Assembly (NCBI RefSeq): GCF_932274485.2
Contig: NC_065883.2
Location: forward strand, 68,863,210 to 68,927,209
Source: Patella vulgata
Taxonomy: Eukaryota; Mollusca; Gastropoda; Patellidae
Direction: 5' to 3'
Length of the DNA: 64,000 nt
This document shows positions 12,186 through 24,079 of the stretch, in pieces; the first letter of the stretch is position 1, and every line of letters starts with the position of its first letter. The notes under the pieces were generated by a model that was given only the letters and a program-made list of their open reading frames with translations, ran no database searches and had not been told where the DNA came from. Made by a program: the position numbers and the translations under genes.

Positions 12186-12253
12186 TAAAGTCCGTGAATG
12201 TGGGCGATCGACTGCTGATAGCAGCAAAATGTGACAGGGATATAACATCTTCA

Positions 12254-12771
12254 TAAAAGGAGCTAAATCGCTAATATTTGGGACCTAGAAACTGACACGA
12301 ATGGGTCGCAGCGCATATAATAAGGTAATATGAATGTATATATTATACTGATTTACATTCAATCGTTTCTGTTTTTACTCTAATTTCAAATCAGATATGT
12401 TCGGCAAATTACGCCAGAAGTCTCAAACGAATGGCAATCACTAACGTCTGGTTATTCCAGTCTACACCGATAGTATTTATTGCACATACTCTCCAGATAA
12501 GAATATGAGGTCACCGTTTGACATGACTTGTGGAATATGTGTAGCCCCGTTCTTCGAGTCCCTTGTTACGAATGGTGCTGAAACGCATTATGGTACACGA
12601 TTCGTGTACCAATGGTAAAACGTTTATTTTGTCTTAGATATATTGGATATCAGAAGCCCATCTTTTCCCAGTAAGATCACAACATCAATGTTGTTTTAAA
12701 TTGATAAATTATTCGTGTTTTCAATGTCGAAGATTTGGGATGATACTGAGTTAGAGACTTAGCTACTTTAA
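12254..12771 (+). mobile_element. MITE T1 copy 3
   Basis: AAGGAGCTAAATCGCTAA at the left and AGCTACTTTAA at the right, with the same internal palindrome GTACACGATTCGTGTAC. Confidence 0.8.
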
Positions 12772-12795
12772 GTATTGATATTAGTTTGATACTCT

Positions 12796-13047
12796 TGGGT
12801 CAGTGGTGCAGGACGGGGGGCCTGACAAGGACAGCTGTATAGTCGTTCGGATGCGACGAAAAACGGGGGACCCGTTTATACTTTGACGTGTACGTAAAAG
12901 ATCCCTTGGCAGTTGGAATTTGATATAAGTTTAGACCATAGTGCCGCTGCCCGGGCAAATTTCTCTCTGTATGGCATATGCCCGTCTTCATTAGCCCGGT
13001 ACGAGGAGAACAGTAGGACGTAAAACCCCATGTCATTTCATTTTATT
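12796..13047 (+). mobile_element. SINE-B, 5' truncated
   Basis: Starts at GTCAGTGGTGCAGGACGG and ends at the tail CCCCATGTCATTTCATTTT. Confidence 0.75.
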
Positions 13048-13139
13048 AGTTTGATAGTGAGGTGGTTTGAACATCCAACAATGTCCTTTCGATACTATCA
13101 CATAAACCTATGTCTGGAAATGACTCTTTTTCTCGCCCG

Positions 13140-13548
13140 TCACACTAGTCTAATGAAGTCGGACACTCGCCATGCAGTGGTTTAACGTGATACTTTTCTG
13201 CTCCAACCGGGGTAATGATACTTTTCTGCTCCAACCGGGCTAATGAAAATGAGTCCATGCAGTGGGCTAATGAAGATGAGTCCATGCAGTGGGCTAATGA
13301 AGATGAGGCTATGAGGGAATTTTTTACTGGACAGCAGAGTTTCCACTTAGTCTTCATCGAATTCCAACTGTTAAGCGTGGTTTTATTTTTGTGTCCGACA
13401 ACGTGTACATCTGGCCTGGGTTTTAGTTCAATCCGAATGGCTAATGGCGGTTCTCCGTCATATACCACTCACAATCGAAATCCACGCTGTAAAATTCCGG
13501 GGTATTTTCTCAGCCAACACCATGATTGAACCCCAGACCCCGCCCCCA
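13140..13548 (-). mobile_element. SINE-B with small internal tandem expansions
   Basis: Two TACTTTTCTGCTCCAACCGG units and three GGGCTAATGAAGATGAG-type units (about 24 bp) lie in its 3' portion. The head end is TTTTCTCAGCCAACACC. Confidence 0.65.
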
Positions 13549-13780
13549 GACCTTCCCCACTAAGTCCTCCTTTCTCGGCCTATACCATGATCGAACCCCA
13601 GATCCCACCCCAGACCTTCTTTATTTGTAGAACGTCGCCATTAGTTAATAACCCCCAGTCTTTTAATCCCTTCTGGAAAAAAACAAAAATCAGAATTTGG
13701 CAATCTGATAATAACATAATAGCCATTGTTAATAAAAATATATTATCTTTTTAATACATCCATACATTTTGTTTTTATGC
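13549..13780. other. No recognisable feature
   Basis: Contains a short repeat of GAACCCCAGAYCCC and AT-rich sequence. Nothing else seen. Confidence 0.4.
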
Positions 13781-13784
13781 GTTT

Positions 13785-14352
13785 CAATATGTCAGTGGTT
13801 GAATTTCATTATGGATGACATTTATCAAAGGTCAATGGTTTCATTTGATTATAGATGACATTCTAGCAAGATTTCATCAAAGTCAATGGTTGAATTTCAT
13901 TATGGATGACATTCATCAAGGGTCAATGGTTTCATTTGATTATAGATGACATTCTAGCAAGATTTCATCAAAGTCAATGGTTGAATTTTATTATGGATGA
14001 CATTTATCCAGAGTCAATGTTAAATTTCTAGCAAGATTTCATGAAAAGTCAATGGTTGAATTTCATTATGGATAACATACTAGCACGATTGCACTACGAG
14101 TCCATGTTGAATTTCATTATGGATGACATTTTAGCAAGATTTCACCAAACGCCAATGGTTGAATTTCATTATGGATGACATTCTAGCAAGATTGCACTAC
14201 GAGTCCATGTTGAATTTCATTATGGGTGACATTCTAGCAAGATTTCACCAAACGCCAATGTTGAATTTCATTATGGATGACATTTTAGCAAGATTTCTCC
14301 AATCGCCAATGCTGAATTTCATTATGGATGACATTTTTGCAAGATTTCAGAA
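13785..14352. repeat. Minisatellite, 51-52-bp units, about 10 copies
   Basis: GAATTTCATTATGGATGACA recurs. The last four units (14107-14352) are regular at 51-52 bp, while earlier ones alternate two variants. Because 51 is divisible by three, one frame reads a 17-residue repeat (NFIMDDILARFH), which is probably incidental. Confidence 0.85.
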
Positions 14353-14374
14353 AAATTTTCTTAAAGATACATTG

Positions 14375-14850
14375 CCCCGAAAGTATTTATCGGGTGCTTA
14401 TTTCCAATAAAAATATGTCAAATTTGGTATATATGGAAAGTATAGACCCCCAATCTTACTAGAAAAATACTGGATTACCCGACCCTACTCCTTGTCACGT
14501 ACAACCGGGGTATCGAAACCCCGCCAGTTGACTCAATAACAGACCTTATGATACAGCGCGCACGTCCTAACCATTCGGCCATCCAATCCTTGTTTTGAGA
14601 GGGATTTTGATAAATTAATTAGTTTGAATATGTTGTTAGTCCAAGTATATCATCAAATCACACAGTTTGTACGTGGGAAAGTATCTTTAAGAAGTTTTGA
14701 AGGGTCCAATAAATTACTACAAGGAAGAAATTCTGTTAACTTGGGAATATTTATGTAATATAGAGGCTTGTTAAAATCATGCGACCGAATATATCATCAA
14801 ATCACACAGTTTGTACGCGGGAAAGTATTTTTAATAAAGCTTTAAAGGGT
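14375..14850. repeat. Interspersed segment colinear with 30465-31010
   Basis: GGTATATATGGAAAGTA followed later by AATTAGTTTGAATATGTTKTTAG and AAATCACMCAGTTTSTACG occurs in both places in the same order. The second block is repeated again at 14785-14850. Here a SINE-A lies between the blocks. Confidence 0.6.
14496..14590 (-). mobile_element. SINE-A 5' part
   Basis: CGACCCTACTCCTTGTCACG to CCATTCGGCCATCCAA is the head in reverse, with its tRNA-like box B (GGGGTATCGAAACCCC in reverse). Confidence 0.8.
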
Positions 14851-15133
14851 CGAATTAAAGGTCACCGGAAAAGGTTCATAATTGTTTTAAATAAAGCAAG
14901 TAATTATGACTACCCACGAAGAACGGCGGAAATTACTAATGTTGAAATTTACCTTTTGCAGGTAATATAGACATTAGGGTTCGGGTTATACTTATGGAAA
15001 GGATATGTTGACATTGTTACTTGCATTATTTAAAAAAAAATGATGCTTTTCCGGTGACCTTTAAATTACTACAAGGAAGAAATTCTGTTAACTTGGGAAT
15101 ATTTTTGTAATATAGAGGCTTGTTAAAATCACT
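14708..15133. repeat. Direct repeat of 71 bp flanking about 285 bp
   Basis: TACTACAAGGAAGAAATTCT to AGGCTTGTTAAAATCA is present at 14708-14778 and 15063-15133, nearly identical. Confidence 0.8.
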
Positions 15134-15481
15134 GGACAAATCACAATTCACGATATTTTTCCATTTTGAGCTACAAGTCATAATATTCGATTTTCAGTAA
15201 TTATAGCCGATATTTGTATAGATATTGTATTATTTTAGATCTGCTTATAAAATTGATTCTAAAATTTGACTTTTAAGTATATTCATCCATTCCGACTTAG
15301 GCTTTGTATTCGTCTATAAGCCTCTAAGAAAAAATAAACTCGTCTGTTGTTTAACATTACATATATATCGTATTCAGTATTTTAAATATGCAGACCATAA
15401 AACGTATTGAAACTCTCGAGAAAAAAATATTTGAAATACTGCACGAAAATCATGTTTCACGATCTACTTGTTTTTGAAAAA
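15134..15481. other. AT-rich, no feature seen
   Basis: No gene, repeat family or structure recognised. Confidence 0.4.
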
Positions 15482-15848
15482 ATAAAATGAAATGGGGGCT
15501 TAGCGCCCCATTGTTCTGCTCTGACTGGGCTAATGAAGACGGGCATACGCCATACAGTGTGCTATGAGGGAAATTTTGCCCGGACAGAAGCGCTACGGTC
15601 TAGTCTTATTGCGAATTCCAACTGTCAAAGATTTTTTTTTTTACATGCGCGCCAATGTGTAACGGTAGCTTGCTTTTCGTCCCATTCGAACGACTACACC
15701 ATGTCCCTTGCCAGGCCATCCGTCCTACATCACTGAAAAAGCGAACCACGTCGGAAAATGGCGATGAACTTTCTCGACCAAAGCAAGTAACGAACAGGGG
15801 TTCTCTCCAGGTTAACAAACCAACGTCCTACTCACTGAGCCACCAATT
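15482..15848 (-). mobile_element. SINE-B, near full length
   Basis: From AAATGAAATGGGGGCTTAGC to the head complement CTCACTGAGCCACCA. Confidence 0.75.
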
Positions 15849-15969
15849 TTAAAGCTGCCGCCGTTATGCAGATAAATGAAACAACTGGGACGTTACAATC
15901 CGTTTCATTTAATTAGCGCGATATAAATGGACTTATTATTATTATTATTATTATCTCATTTCATTTTGT

Positions 15970-16258
15970 GACGGGGGTCACGGTGGCTAGGCAGTTAAGA
16001 CGTTGGCTCACTAACCTGGGGAGTCAAGATTTTCCGGCGTGGTTCCCCTTTGTCAGTGGTACAGAACAGAGGGCCTGACTAGGGACAACGTATAGTCGTT
16101 CGGATGGGACGAAAAACCGATGCCACCTGTACACATTGGCGTGCACGTAAAAGATCCCCTGGCAGTTGGAATTCAGTATAAGAGTAGGCCATAGTGCCGT
16201 TGTCCGGGCAAAATTTCCCTCATAGCAAACTGTATGGTGTATGCCGGTCTTCATTATC
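15970..16258 (+). mobile_element. SINE-B joined to a SINE-A at its 3' side
   Basis: The head GGTCACGGTGGCTAGGCAG has a deletion just after box A. The body runs to GCCGGTCTTCATTATCTCAG, where SINE-A sequence takes over and the SINE-B tail is missing. Confidence 0.75.
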
Positions 16259-16261
16259 TCA

Positions 16262-16502
16262 GCCATTGCGCATTGCATCATAAGGTTTGTTATTGAGTCA
16301 AGTGGCATGGTTCCGATTCCCCGCTTGTACGTGACAAGGAGTAGGGTCACCTGTCAAACCTCGTGGGTTTTTGTAGGGGGTTCCTCTGATTTCCTCCCAC
16401 TGCTAAAGACCCTACGCGCAAGCGAATTATTGAAATAAAAAATTCAACCATGTATTAGTCTAACAATGACCTTGTTTGTTTCGAGTGAACTGTAAACTCC
16501 GT
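16262..16502 (+). mobile_element. SINE-A lacking its first 25 bp or so
   Basis: GCATCATAAGGTTTGTTATT, GGTTCCGATTCCCCG (box B), GCGCAAGCGAATTATTGAAA and TTCGAGTGAACTGTAAACTCC follow in order. Confidence 0.8.
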
Positions 16503-16789
16503 TAATCCACCAATTTCCACCCATTGCTAATTCGTATTGATTTTCAACATTCCAGCATACAAGATAAGGCATTCCAATACACCATCTTGTTTAAAAAAAA
16601 CCAAATCATAGTCTGATCAAACTTTTTCATTAATCTATTTAAATTTTCTCAAATAAATTAGCAATTAATTAACTTTTACTGTAAAGTTAATATGATCATA
16701 TTGGTATTTAGTATCTCGTATTTATTCTAATTTAAGTAATAATAATCCCATTTCATGTTTGTAATATTTAATAACAAATAACCACGATC

Positions 16790-16885
16790 CAATTAATACC
16801 AAGATGATCATATTATTAACCACGATCCAATCAATATTAAGATTATCATATCAACCACGATCCAATCAATATTAAGATTATCATG
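16790..16885. repeat. Tandem repeat, about 33-bp unit, three copies
   Basis: CCACGATCCAATYAATAYYA followed by an AGATYATCAT tail, three times. Confidence 0.75.
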
Positions 16886-16974
16886 TTAAAATATAATTAA
16901 TCATAGTTAGTACAATGTACCATGAGTACAGCCGCTCACTTTGCTGTATGACCTCCGTAAATATATTTCAACAG

Positions 16975-17680
16975 AAATGATATGGGTTTTAATGAAATTA
17001 GAAGGGTTTTAACGACGTACTGTCTGTGCCACCCCATCTTAATTTCGTTTTAACTTCGTACAGTTTATCAAATCGAGATGTTGTAAAACTCGGGGTCCCT
17101 GCTTCGGGAACATGAAGTCAGTCAATTTAGCGTTATGCTGTTTCCTGTGAGGCAGCGTTTGCCCGGATCCTTCGTTTATTGCTGTCAAGGAGCTTTTAAA
17201 GTGTTGTCAAGGATCTTTAACGTGGTGCTAAGGATCCTTAATATGCTGTCAAGGGATCTTTAACGTGCTGCCAAGGATCTTTAACGTGCTGCCAATGACC
17301 TTTAACGTGCTGCCAAGGATCTTTAACGTGCTGCCAATGACCTTTAACGTGCTGTCAAGGGATCTTTAACGTGCTGCAAAAGATCTTTAACGTGCTGCCA
17401 AGGGATCTTTAACGTGCTGTCAAGGATCTTTAACGTTCTGCCAAGGATCTTTAACGTGCTGCCAAGGAGTTTTAATGTGCTGCCATGGATCTTTAACATC
17501 CTGTCAAGGATTTTTAATCTGTTTTCAGTGGTAAATACGGGAACTCGATTTTTTGTCCCATCCGAATGATTTGACAATATTCCTTGCCAGAATACTATAC
17601 CCCTGCACCAACGATATGGGGGAAGCATGCCGAAAAATCCCAAAGAATTTTCTGCGTCAACACCTGGATTGAACACAAGA
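16975..17680 (-). mobile_element. SINE-B carrying an internal minisatellite
   Basis: The left side has tail and body pieces (GGTTTTAACGACGTACTGTC; CAGCGTTTGCCCGGATCC). The right side resumes at TTTTTTGTCCCATCCGAATG and passes GCCGAAAAATCC. The intervening array is an expansion of the body's own GGATCTTTTACGTGCACGCC block. Confidence 0.7.
17175..17515. repeat. Minisatellite of about 20-bp units grown inside a SINE-B
   Basis: About 16 units of AAGGATCTTTAACGTGCTGCC with variants GTC and AATGACC. The unit equals a diverged form of the SINE-B block that the flanking SINE halves are missing. Confidence 0.85.
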
Positions 17681-17977
17681 TCTCAGTGAGCAAGTGCCTC
17701 GGGGTCACCGAGTCACCGCGCCCCCCTGAAGCTAAACATAACACGGGAAATGGGCAGCTTATCATACCGTTGGTAACAAACAAACAAAAAAACTTATGGC
17801 ACATTCAGTGAGAAAATTAAACAGTTTGTTTTATAAATTCGTCAAAACACTGACGTCAGATGTAGAATGCTAAACACAGTTATGTCAACACACTTACAAG
17901 GTAATCCTAAGAGTGTTCGATGAGTCAATATGGTGACATGATGCGATAATGTATGTATTCAGGTATTTATTTTAGAA

Positions 17978-18351
17978 ATGAAATGGGGTTTAACGTTCTA
18001 CTGTTCTGCTCCGAACTGGGCTATTGAAAACGGGTATACGCCATACAGTGTGCTATGAGGGAAATTTTGCCCGGATAGCGGCACTACGGCCTACTCTTAT
18101 ATCGAATTCCAGCTATCAGGGGATCTTTTACGTGCACGCCAATGTGTACACGGGACCTCGGTTTTTCGTTCCATCCGAACGACTAGACAGCTGTCCTTGT
18201 CAGGCCCTCCGTCCTGCATCACTGACATTGGGGAACCACGCCGGAAAATCTAAATGAACTTTCTCGGCCAATGCAGGGATCGAACACCCGACCTCCAGGC
18301 TAGCGAGCCAGCGTCTTACCGACTTAGCCAACGTGACACCCCCCCCCCCCC
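17978..18351 (-). mobile_element. SINE-B, full length with 13-bp target duplication
   Basis: ATTTATTTTAGAA at 17965-17977 and 18352-18364 flank it perfectly. Its 5' end (right side) carries a C run of 14, i.e. a G tract on the element's own strand before the head. Confidence 0.92.
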
Positions 18352-18444
18352 ATTTATTTTAGAATTATCACAACTACATAATAAAAAAATAAAAGAAGTT
18401 GGATGATGAAAGGTATTATTCATCAACGTAAAAGTCTCTGATTG

Positions 18445-18449
18445 TCATT

Positions 18450-18490
<41 letters not shown>
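18445..18490. repeat. (CT)n microsatellite
   Basis: About 22 CT units, one of the few long CT tracts here not joined to a SINE-A tail. Confidence 0.9.
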
Positions 18491-18491
<1 letters not shown>

Positions 18492-18616
18492 TGGTGAGCC
18501 AATTTTTAATCCGATTAATTCAAAGCCGAGGAGATTATCTGTCGTTGATATTATGATTTTGTTTTCAGAATTAAATGTTGAATAATAAATGTTGAATGAA
18601 GAGATTTTAGCGTGAA

Positions 18617-19003
18617 TAAAAGATACATTATGTAAGATTTAGATAAAAAGCTATCCGTTCTCGCTAAAATAGTTCAAAAATAGACAATGCAAAACTAATA
18701 TATTGAAACTTTCATTCAAATTACTTTATTTTGAGCGAAGTTGTGCATTGATCGTAGCCACCGAAGTGGACATTCACTTCTCCACTTTTAAATTAAATGG
18801 CTGAACCGTTCTAATCTTATCTTTGCTTCACCAATTTTAAATCAAATCATTAATTTACATAAAATCGGAGCCATTCGATGGCATTGAGAGTTGATTATAG
18901 TCTTGTCATGTTAAGAAATGTCTAATTAGTAATTAATATAACATTTAAGGCCCAAAGAAAGACCGGCAAAAGGGAGATTTAGCTCTTGCATAATGCATTT
19001 CTA
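18617..19003 (-). mobile_element. MITE T5 copy 2, rearranged
   Basis: AGATACATTATGTAAG at the left, then at the right AGGCCCAAAGAAAGACCGGC and CTCTTGCATAATGCATTTC, matching the T5 left end in reverse. Confidence 0.6.
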
Positions 19004-19123
19004 CGTCATGGAAAATTTGAATGTTTTCCAAAAATGAAGTGCTGAGACTTCAACAATCCATCTTTAGGGCAAAATGTTGGTCAGTCTTATCTTTAAAAAT
19101 ATTACAAAAATAACAAAATTTCA

Positions 19124-19651
19124 TGGCAGTGGATAAGACGCTGGCTCGCTAGCCTGGAGGTCGGGTGTTCGATCCTTGCATTGGCCGGGAAAGTTCATTT
19201 AGATTTTCCGGCGTTGTTCTCCCTTGTCAGTGATGCAGGACGGAGGGCCTTTACAAGGACAGCTGTCTAGTTGTTTGGATTGGACAAAAAACCGAGGTCC
19301 CGTGTACACATTGGAGTGCACGTAAAAGATCCCCTGACAGTTGGAATTCGAGTAGGCCGTAGTGCCGCTGTCCGGGCAAAATTTCCCTCATAGCCATTGC
19401 AAGACGGAGGGCCTGACAATGACACCTGTCTAGTCGTTCGGATGGGACGAAAAACCGAGGTCCCGTGTAAACATTGGCGTGCACGTAAAAGATCCCTTGA
19501 CAGTTGGAATTCGATATAAGAGTAGGCCGTAGTGCCGCTGTCCGGGCAAAATTTCCCTCATAGCACACTGTAGCAGAACACTGTAGCAGAACACTGTAGC
19601 CCGGTCGGAACAGAACAATAGAACGTTAAACCCCATTTCATTTCATTTCAT
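19124..19651 (+). mobile_element. SINE-B with internal 160-bp duplication
   Basis: The head is GGATAAGACGCTGGCTCGC. The segment GACGGAGGGCCT to TTCCCTCATAGC appears at about 19238-19394 and again at 19403-19562, followed by GAACACTGTAGCA triplets and the tail. Confidence 0.8.
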
Positions 19652-20054
19652 GACAGAGGCTTGTCTTGGGTACGTAGTATTTATTTTAGAGTTACATCAT
19701 CCCTGCTAAACAACCCTATTGACGTACACCATTATTTACATAAACACTCAGCAGTTAATCATTATCATGGCAGTAAAAGAAAAAAACCCAGATGGTATTT
19801 AATTGCTAATCCCAAACCAAATATGTTTTTCTTTGCCTTCAATATTACATTTAGATGACTAACGAACAAACACCACTGTTTCAGCCCTCCCACTCCCTCC
19901 CCCACCATATTTTCCAGTATTGTCATCCATGGATATTTTTATTTTACCATCGGTGTGAACAAGATTTAGGTGAGTAATGCACGTCTGGTTAAGGAAACTC
20001 CCCAGCCCCTCAGTAAATCCTGAACAAACTAATAGATCCGTGTAGCTGCTGGAT

Positions 20055-20403
20055 GAAATGAAATGAAATGGGGTTTAACGCCCTACTGTTCTCCTCGGAC
20101 TGTGCTAATGGAGCATACACCATTCAGTGTACTATGAGAGAGATTTTGCCCGTGCAGCGGCACAATGGTCTACTCTGTCAATGGATCTTTTATGTCCACG
20201 CCAATTTATACACGGAACCTCGGTTTTTCGCCACTTCCGAACGACTAGACAGTTGTCCTTGTCAAGCCCCCTGTCCTGCACCACTGACAAGGGGAAACCA
20301 CGCCGAAGAATCCCGACGAACCTTCTCGCCCAATGCAGAGATCGAACACGCGACCTCCGGGCTAGCGAACCAGCGTCTTACCTACTTAGCTACCGTGGCT
20401 CCA
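20055..20403 (-). mobile_element. SINE-B with 10-bp near-perfect target duplication
   Basis: GCTGCTGGAT (20045-20054) and GCCGCTGGAT (20404-20413) flank it. The 3' side shows three ATGAA units. A second partial body fragment (TTTTCGTCCCATCTAAACGA) follows at 20444. Confidence 0.8.
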
Positions 20404-20618
20404 GCCGCTGGATCAAAAACGGATGCAGGCGAAGGGAGTGGCTTTTCGTCCCATCTAAACGACTAAACAACGCCATAATGTTGGTGACCGTTCTTCGCAT
20501 CGTCCAATAACATGTCTAAAATACAACTCAAGCTGTCAATATGATAAAAGTACTGGCGATATACCCCCATTCGTCGACTTTATAATGCAAGGGAGATAAT
20601 ACACATTGCAACACATTT

Positions 20619-21072
20619 ATATGGACTCAGACTAGCAATTATTTGCCTATTGACTTCAATGTTAAATGGCTGTAACATCATAGGCTGTAGCTCTTTGCTC
20701 AACATTCCGTTGGTTCCAATCTTTATAGGCACAATGGGGACAACATTTGGCAATCTCCTCATCATATTTTTGTAGGGGGTTGACCATTTAGATTTTTGGC
20801 TACGGGTATTTGAAGTTGACTGGGGTGAAAATCTCACAATGATTGCTCTGCAGAAAGACACTTTACACCCCTATCCCTCCGCTGTAATATCATCAGTATT
20901 ACCCAAAACTGCTATGAAATTGCAAATTTGATCCCTTTTCTCCAATTCTAGACCAAGAAGTCAACCCTAAAATGCAGGAAGAGGGGAAGAAAAATTAAGG
21001 GAATAATTTTCTATTTATAACTCGCACTACATTCGTGAAATAAGGGGAAATAATTACTAGTCTTAGTCCATA
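20619..21072 (+). mobile_element. MITE T6 (ATATGGACT termini), copy 1
   Basis: ATATGGACTCAGACTAGCAA at the left and ACTAGTCTTAGTCCATAT at the right form about 30-bp imperfect inverted ends. Possible TA target duplication. The body matches 31423-31798. Confidence 0.75.
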
Positions 21073-21118
21073 TACACTGAATTGATATAAACACAAACCT
21101 GAAACGAAATCATATTTA

Positions 21119-21192
21119 ATGGGGGGTTTTCTGCACCGACTAACGTAATGAAGACGGGCATGAGTTATGTGTGAAATTTTGCCCGGACAGCG
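21119..21192 (-). mobile_element. SINE-B fragment in fold-back with the next copy
   Basis: TTCTGCACCGACTAACGTAA to GCCCGGACAGCGG reads in reverse. At 21193 the orientation flips. Confidence 0.65.
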
Positions 21193-21488
21193 GTAAATCA
21201 GGAGGTCTAGGGTTCGCTCCCGGTGTTGGTCGAAAAGTTTCTTGAAATTTTCTGGCATGGTTTACCCTAGTGAGTGGTGCAACCTGCAGGGTGGAGGACT
21301 TGGCAAAAACAGTTTCCAGCCAGTGTCTAGTCGTTCGGGTGGCACGGAAAACTGCGAGGCGCCTTGTATATCTTGGCGTGTACGTAAAACGACCCGTACA
21401 CTGTAGCGCCGTCGTCAGGGCAAAATGTCCCTCACAGCACAATACCGGTCTTCATAAGGAAGTTAAACTTCATTTCATTTCATTTAAG
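21193..21488 (+). mobile_element. SINE-B, head partly lost
   Basis: Starts at AGGAGGTCTAGGGTTCGCTC (box B) and runs to CTTCATTTCATTTCATTT. Confidence 0.75.
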
Positions 21489-22157
21489 CTATTTATTTGT
21501 TTATTCCATGTAACGACTGAATAATTTGAGACCCTGGGTTGCTATTGGAAACGGGGTAGGTGAAGATTACAGGTTGTCGTGGAGATAGGATGAAGGCCAT
21601 GATATTTAAAGAAAATGCCAAAAATAATGAGATAGGTAAACCATTTAATATCGTTTCCTTCATTAAGAAACACCTGTTAATAATCCCTTCTAATAGATTA
21701 CTAATTTATTTAATCTCACAAAGCAATGAAGAAATAATTTTACAAATATTTTTAAATTAATCCCTAGGATTAGAAATGATTGACACCACCTACTTGCCTT
21801 ACTGACGCAAGTTGTATAAATGTTAGTATTATAATGGCATCTTTATAATGTCATATTAATCCGGATAATCTGGGATTAAAAATAAAAGTGAAAACTCGTA
21901 TCAAATGTTAAGGTTCATTTAACAATATATAATATAAAAACTGATATTTTAGCCATTTATGTTCCAAGTTTATGTCATGCAAGATAATTGACATTTCAGC
22001 CCCACACACTCTATATAAATATGATTATATAATAAGTAACGTATAAGATATATTTGGAAATGCATAATATATAACGATAAGTGCCATTTCGGCCCCACCC
22101 CACCCCTCGTTGCGTTAAATTCTATATATATTACAATATAATACGTAAGGTATAATG
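21489..22157. other. AT-rich, no feature seen
   Basis: No coding or repeat signal recognised. Confidence 0.4.
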
Positions 22158-22433
22158 GAGGGGGGGGGGTGTAGCCGAATGGTTACCGCGTGTCCACTGT
22201 AACATAAGGTCTGTCATTGAGCCAACTGGCGGGGTTTCGATTCCCCAGTTGTACGTGACAAGGAGTAGGGTCGTCTGTCCAACCTCGTGGGTTTTCTCCG
22301 AGTCCTCTTGGTTTCCTTCCACTGCTAAAGACCCCTAAGCGAATAATTAATTGAAAAAAAACTGAACCATATGTTAGTCCCATAATGACCTAGTTTGTGT
22401 CGAGTGGGCGTTAAATTCCATTTCTCTCTCTGA
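22158..22433 (+). mobile_element. SINE-A, full length
   Basis: The G tract, then GTAGCCGAATGGTTACCGC (box A), GGGTTTCGATTCCCCAG (box B), CTCGTGGGTTTTCTCCGAG, TGAACCATATGTTAGTCCC, GTCGAGTGGGCGTTAAA and a CT tail. Confidence 0.9.
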
Positions 22434-22839
22434 AATGCATCTGTAACATTAAACACATATCGGTACTGTGGCGGAACTAGTATTCGGTGCTGAAAGAAAA
22501 TATATTTGTTTGCAAGAATAAATGCTTGTATGTATTTAGTAATACAATGGATAACAGATGGTACTCGACTGTCAGTCCGGAACATAGAGGATAGTCGATT
22601 AAACGTTCCGGAATTAAATTCTCTCAATTCCAAAAATAGTGTCAATCGAGTGAAAAGGAGAATTTCGGAGTACAAACAACGCATGTGCCGACTGCATAAA
22701 AACAATCTCAACCATTCATGACAGCTGAAACATATTTATTACTTCAAATGCGTCACGGTTCTACTCACAATCGAGCACCTCCTTTCGTAGAATATTTGTC
22801 TGAATGATCGAGACTATGGAAAAAAGAGGATATTTGCGC

Positions 22840-23215
22840 GGAAGAATAACATGGATATTCCCCCTTTCCCTTTTCCCCCTTTTGCATGGCAATTTTTGTT
22901 GACTTTTTGGTGTAGAATCGAAGAAAAGGGTTTGAAAATACATTTTCTGCCAGGTTTTGGTGAATATTCATGATTTTGAGGCGTAAGGATTCAAGGGTTG
23001 GGAGGTTGGTTAGGTTGAAATGTAGGGTCAAAAATTGAATGTTTTCTTGTCTCTACTTCCAGCTTGTGTATCTCAAGTTTTCCATGGTGAACCTCATACG
23101 TGCTTTTGGGCAAGATGTTGCTCCATCTGTGGTAGAAAGCGTTCTACCCAACGAAAATTTGGGAAAAAGTTAGAGCCGGTCTAAGAGACGAGAATTAACA
23201 TTAAAGTCAATGGGC
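22840..23215 (-). mobile_element. Diverged relative of MITE T6
   Basis: TTGACTTTTTGGTGTAGAAT and, further on, TTAAAGTCAATGGGCAAAT match the T6 body in reverse. The ends are not clear. Related copy at 34940-35290. Confidence 0.5.
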
Positions 23216-23460
23216 AAATCTTAAGTGATCTGTGACCAGCTGTAACCTAAAGGGAGGTAACTTACAATATGACACATCAGATTGTACTCTAAAGGTAGGT
23301 AGTTACTAATCAGTCTGTAATCTAAAGGGAGGTAACTTATTATAGGATAAAATCAGCTGTAACCTAAAGGGAGGTAACTTTTAGGATAAAACCAGCTGTA
23401 ACCTAAACGAGGGTAACTTACTATAGGACAAATCAAGCTGTATTGTAAAAGGGATCTCTG
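23216..23460. repeat. Tandem repeat, about 50-bp units, five copies
   Basis: CAGCTGTAACCTAAAGGGAGGTAACTT-like units, each with ACTATAGGAYAAA spacers (core AACCTAAAGGGAGGTAACTT). Confidence 0.8.
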
Positions 23461-23831
23461 GTATACAAAAACCACAGTAACCATCACATGCTGCTGTTAT
23501 AATTTGGTCGCTATTTCTTGTTACATGTCCCATTTTCTCTTTATAACCACTCACTGTCCATACAGCCTGAAATAATATGTAACAGGCATTGCCTGAGTAG
23601 AGCGAAGCTGGTTATTGTCAAATATAAAACCTTCATAATTAATTTTCTCAAGTGATACAAAAAATGTTAAATAATTTAGTTTTTCCAAATTGATTTTCAT
23701 TTAGATCTAAATTGTATACATTAATTTTGTTTTTTAAAAAAGAACAAAAAAGTGTGAGAATTATTTTCATTGACGTCAAAAATATGTGACGTCATTGATT
23801 AGACGCGTCATAGAAATAGTTCTATGAGGCG

Positions 23832-24028
23832 CGTAATCTCGCTTCGGCGAGATTTGGTAAGTTGACATGCGCATTGCCTGTTTTGCCCAGTGTATCCGGT
23901 TCCGGTCTGAATTTTTTTTTTAATCAACAGTCTGTGGGTGACAATTTCAGTTACGCTCCTGTGTTACCGGAAAAGAGCTTTGCTCAAGCACCGCGCTTCG
24001 CGCGATGCTGTAGAGCTTCGCTCTCTAT
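23832..24028. other. Cluster of small TTCG-type hairpins
   Basis: AATCTCGCTTCGGCGAGATT at 23835-23854, then GAGCTTTGCTC, CGCGCTTCGCGCG and AGAGCTTCGCTCT between 23974 and 24024. Each is a short stem with a TTCG or TTTG loop. Confidence 0.6.
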
Positions 24029-24079
24029 TAACCACATCTTGGGGATCAGTGCTGGCGGGTTCCATAGTCGACATTTATA

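Noticed and set aside
14159-14410. Open frame encoding 17-residue repeats (NFIMDDILARFH)
   Set aside because: The minisatellite unit is 51 bp, so one frame stays open by arithmetic; neighbouring 52-bp units break it.
17175-17515. Possible CRISPR-like array
   Set aside because: Units are contiguous with no unique spacers and derive from a SINE; the genome is eukaryotic.
22506-22721. 71-residue plus-strand frame with basic, coil-like composition
   Set aside because: No start context, splice sites or family match; kept only as unassigned sequence.
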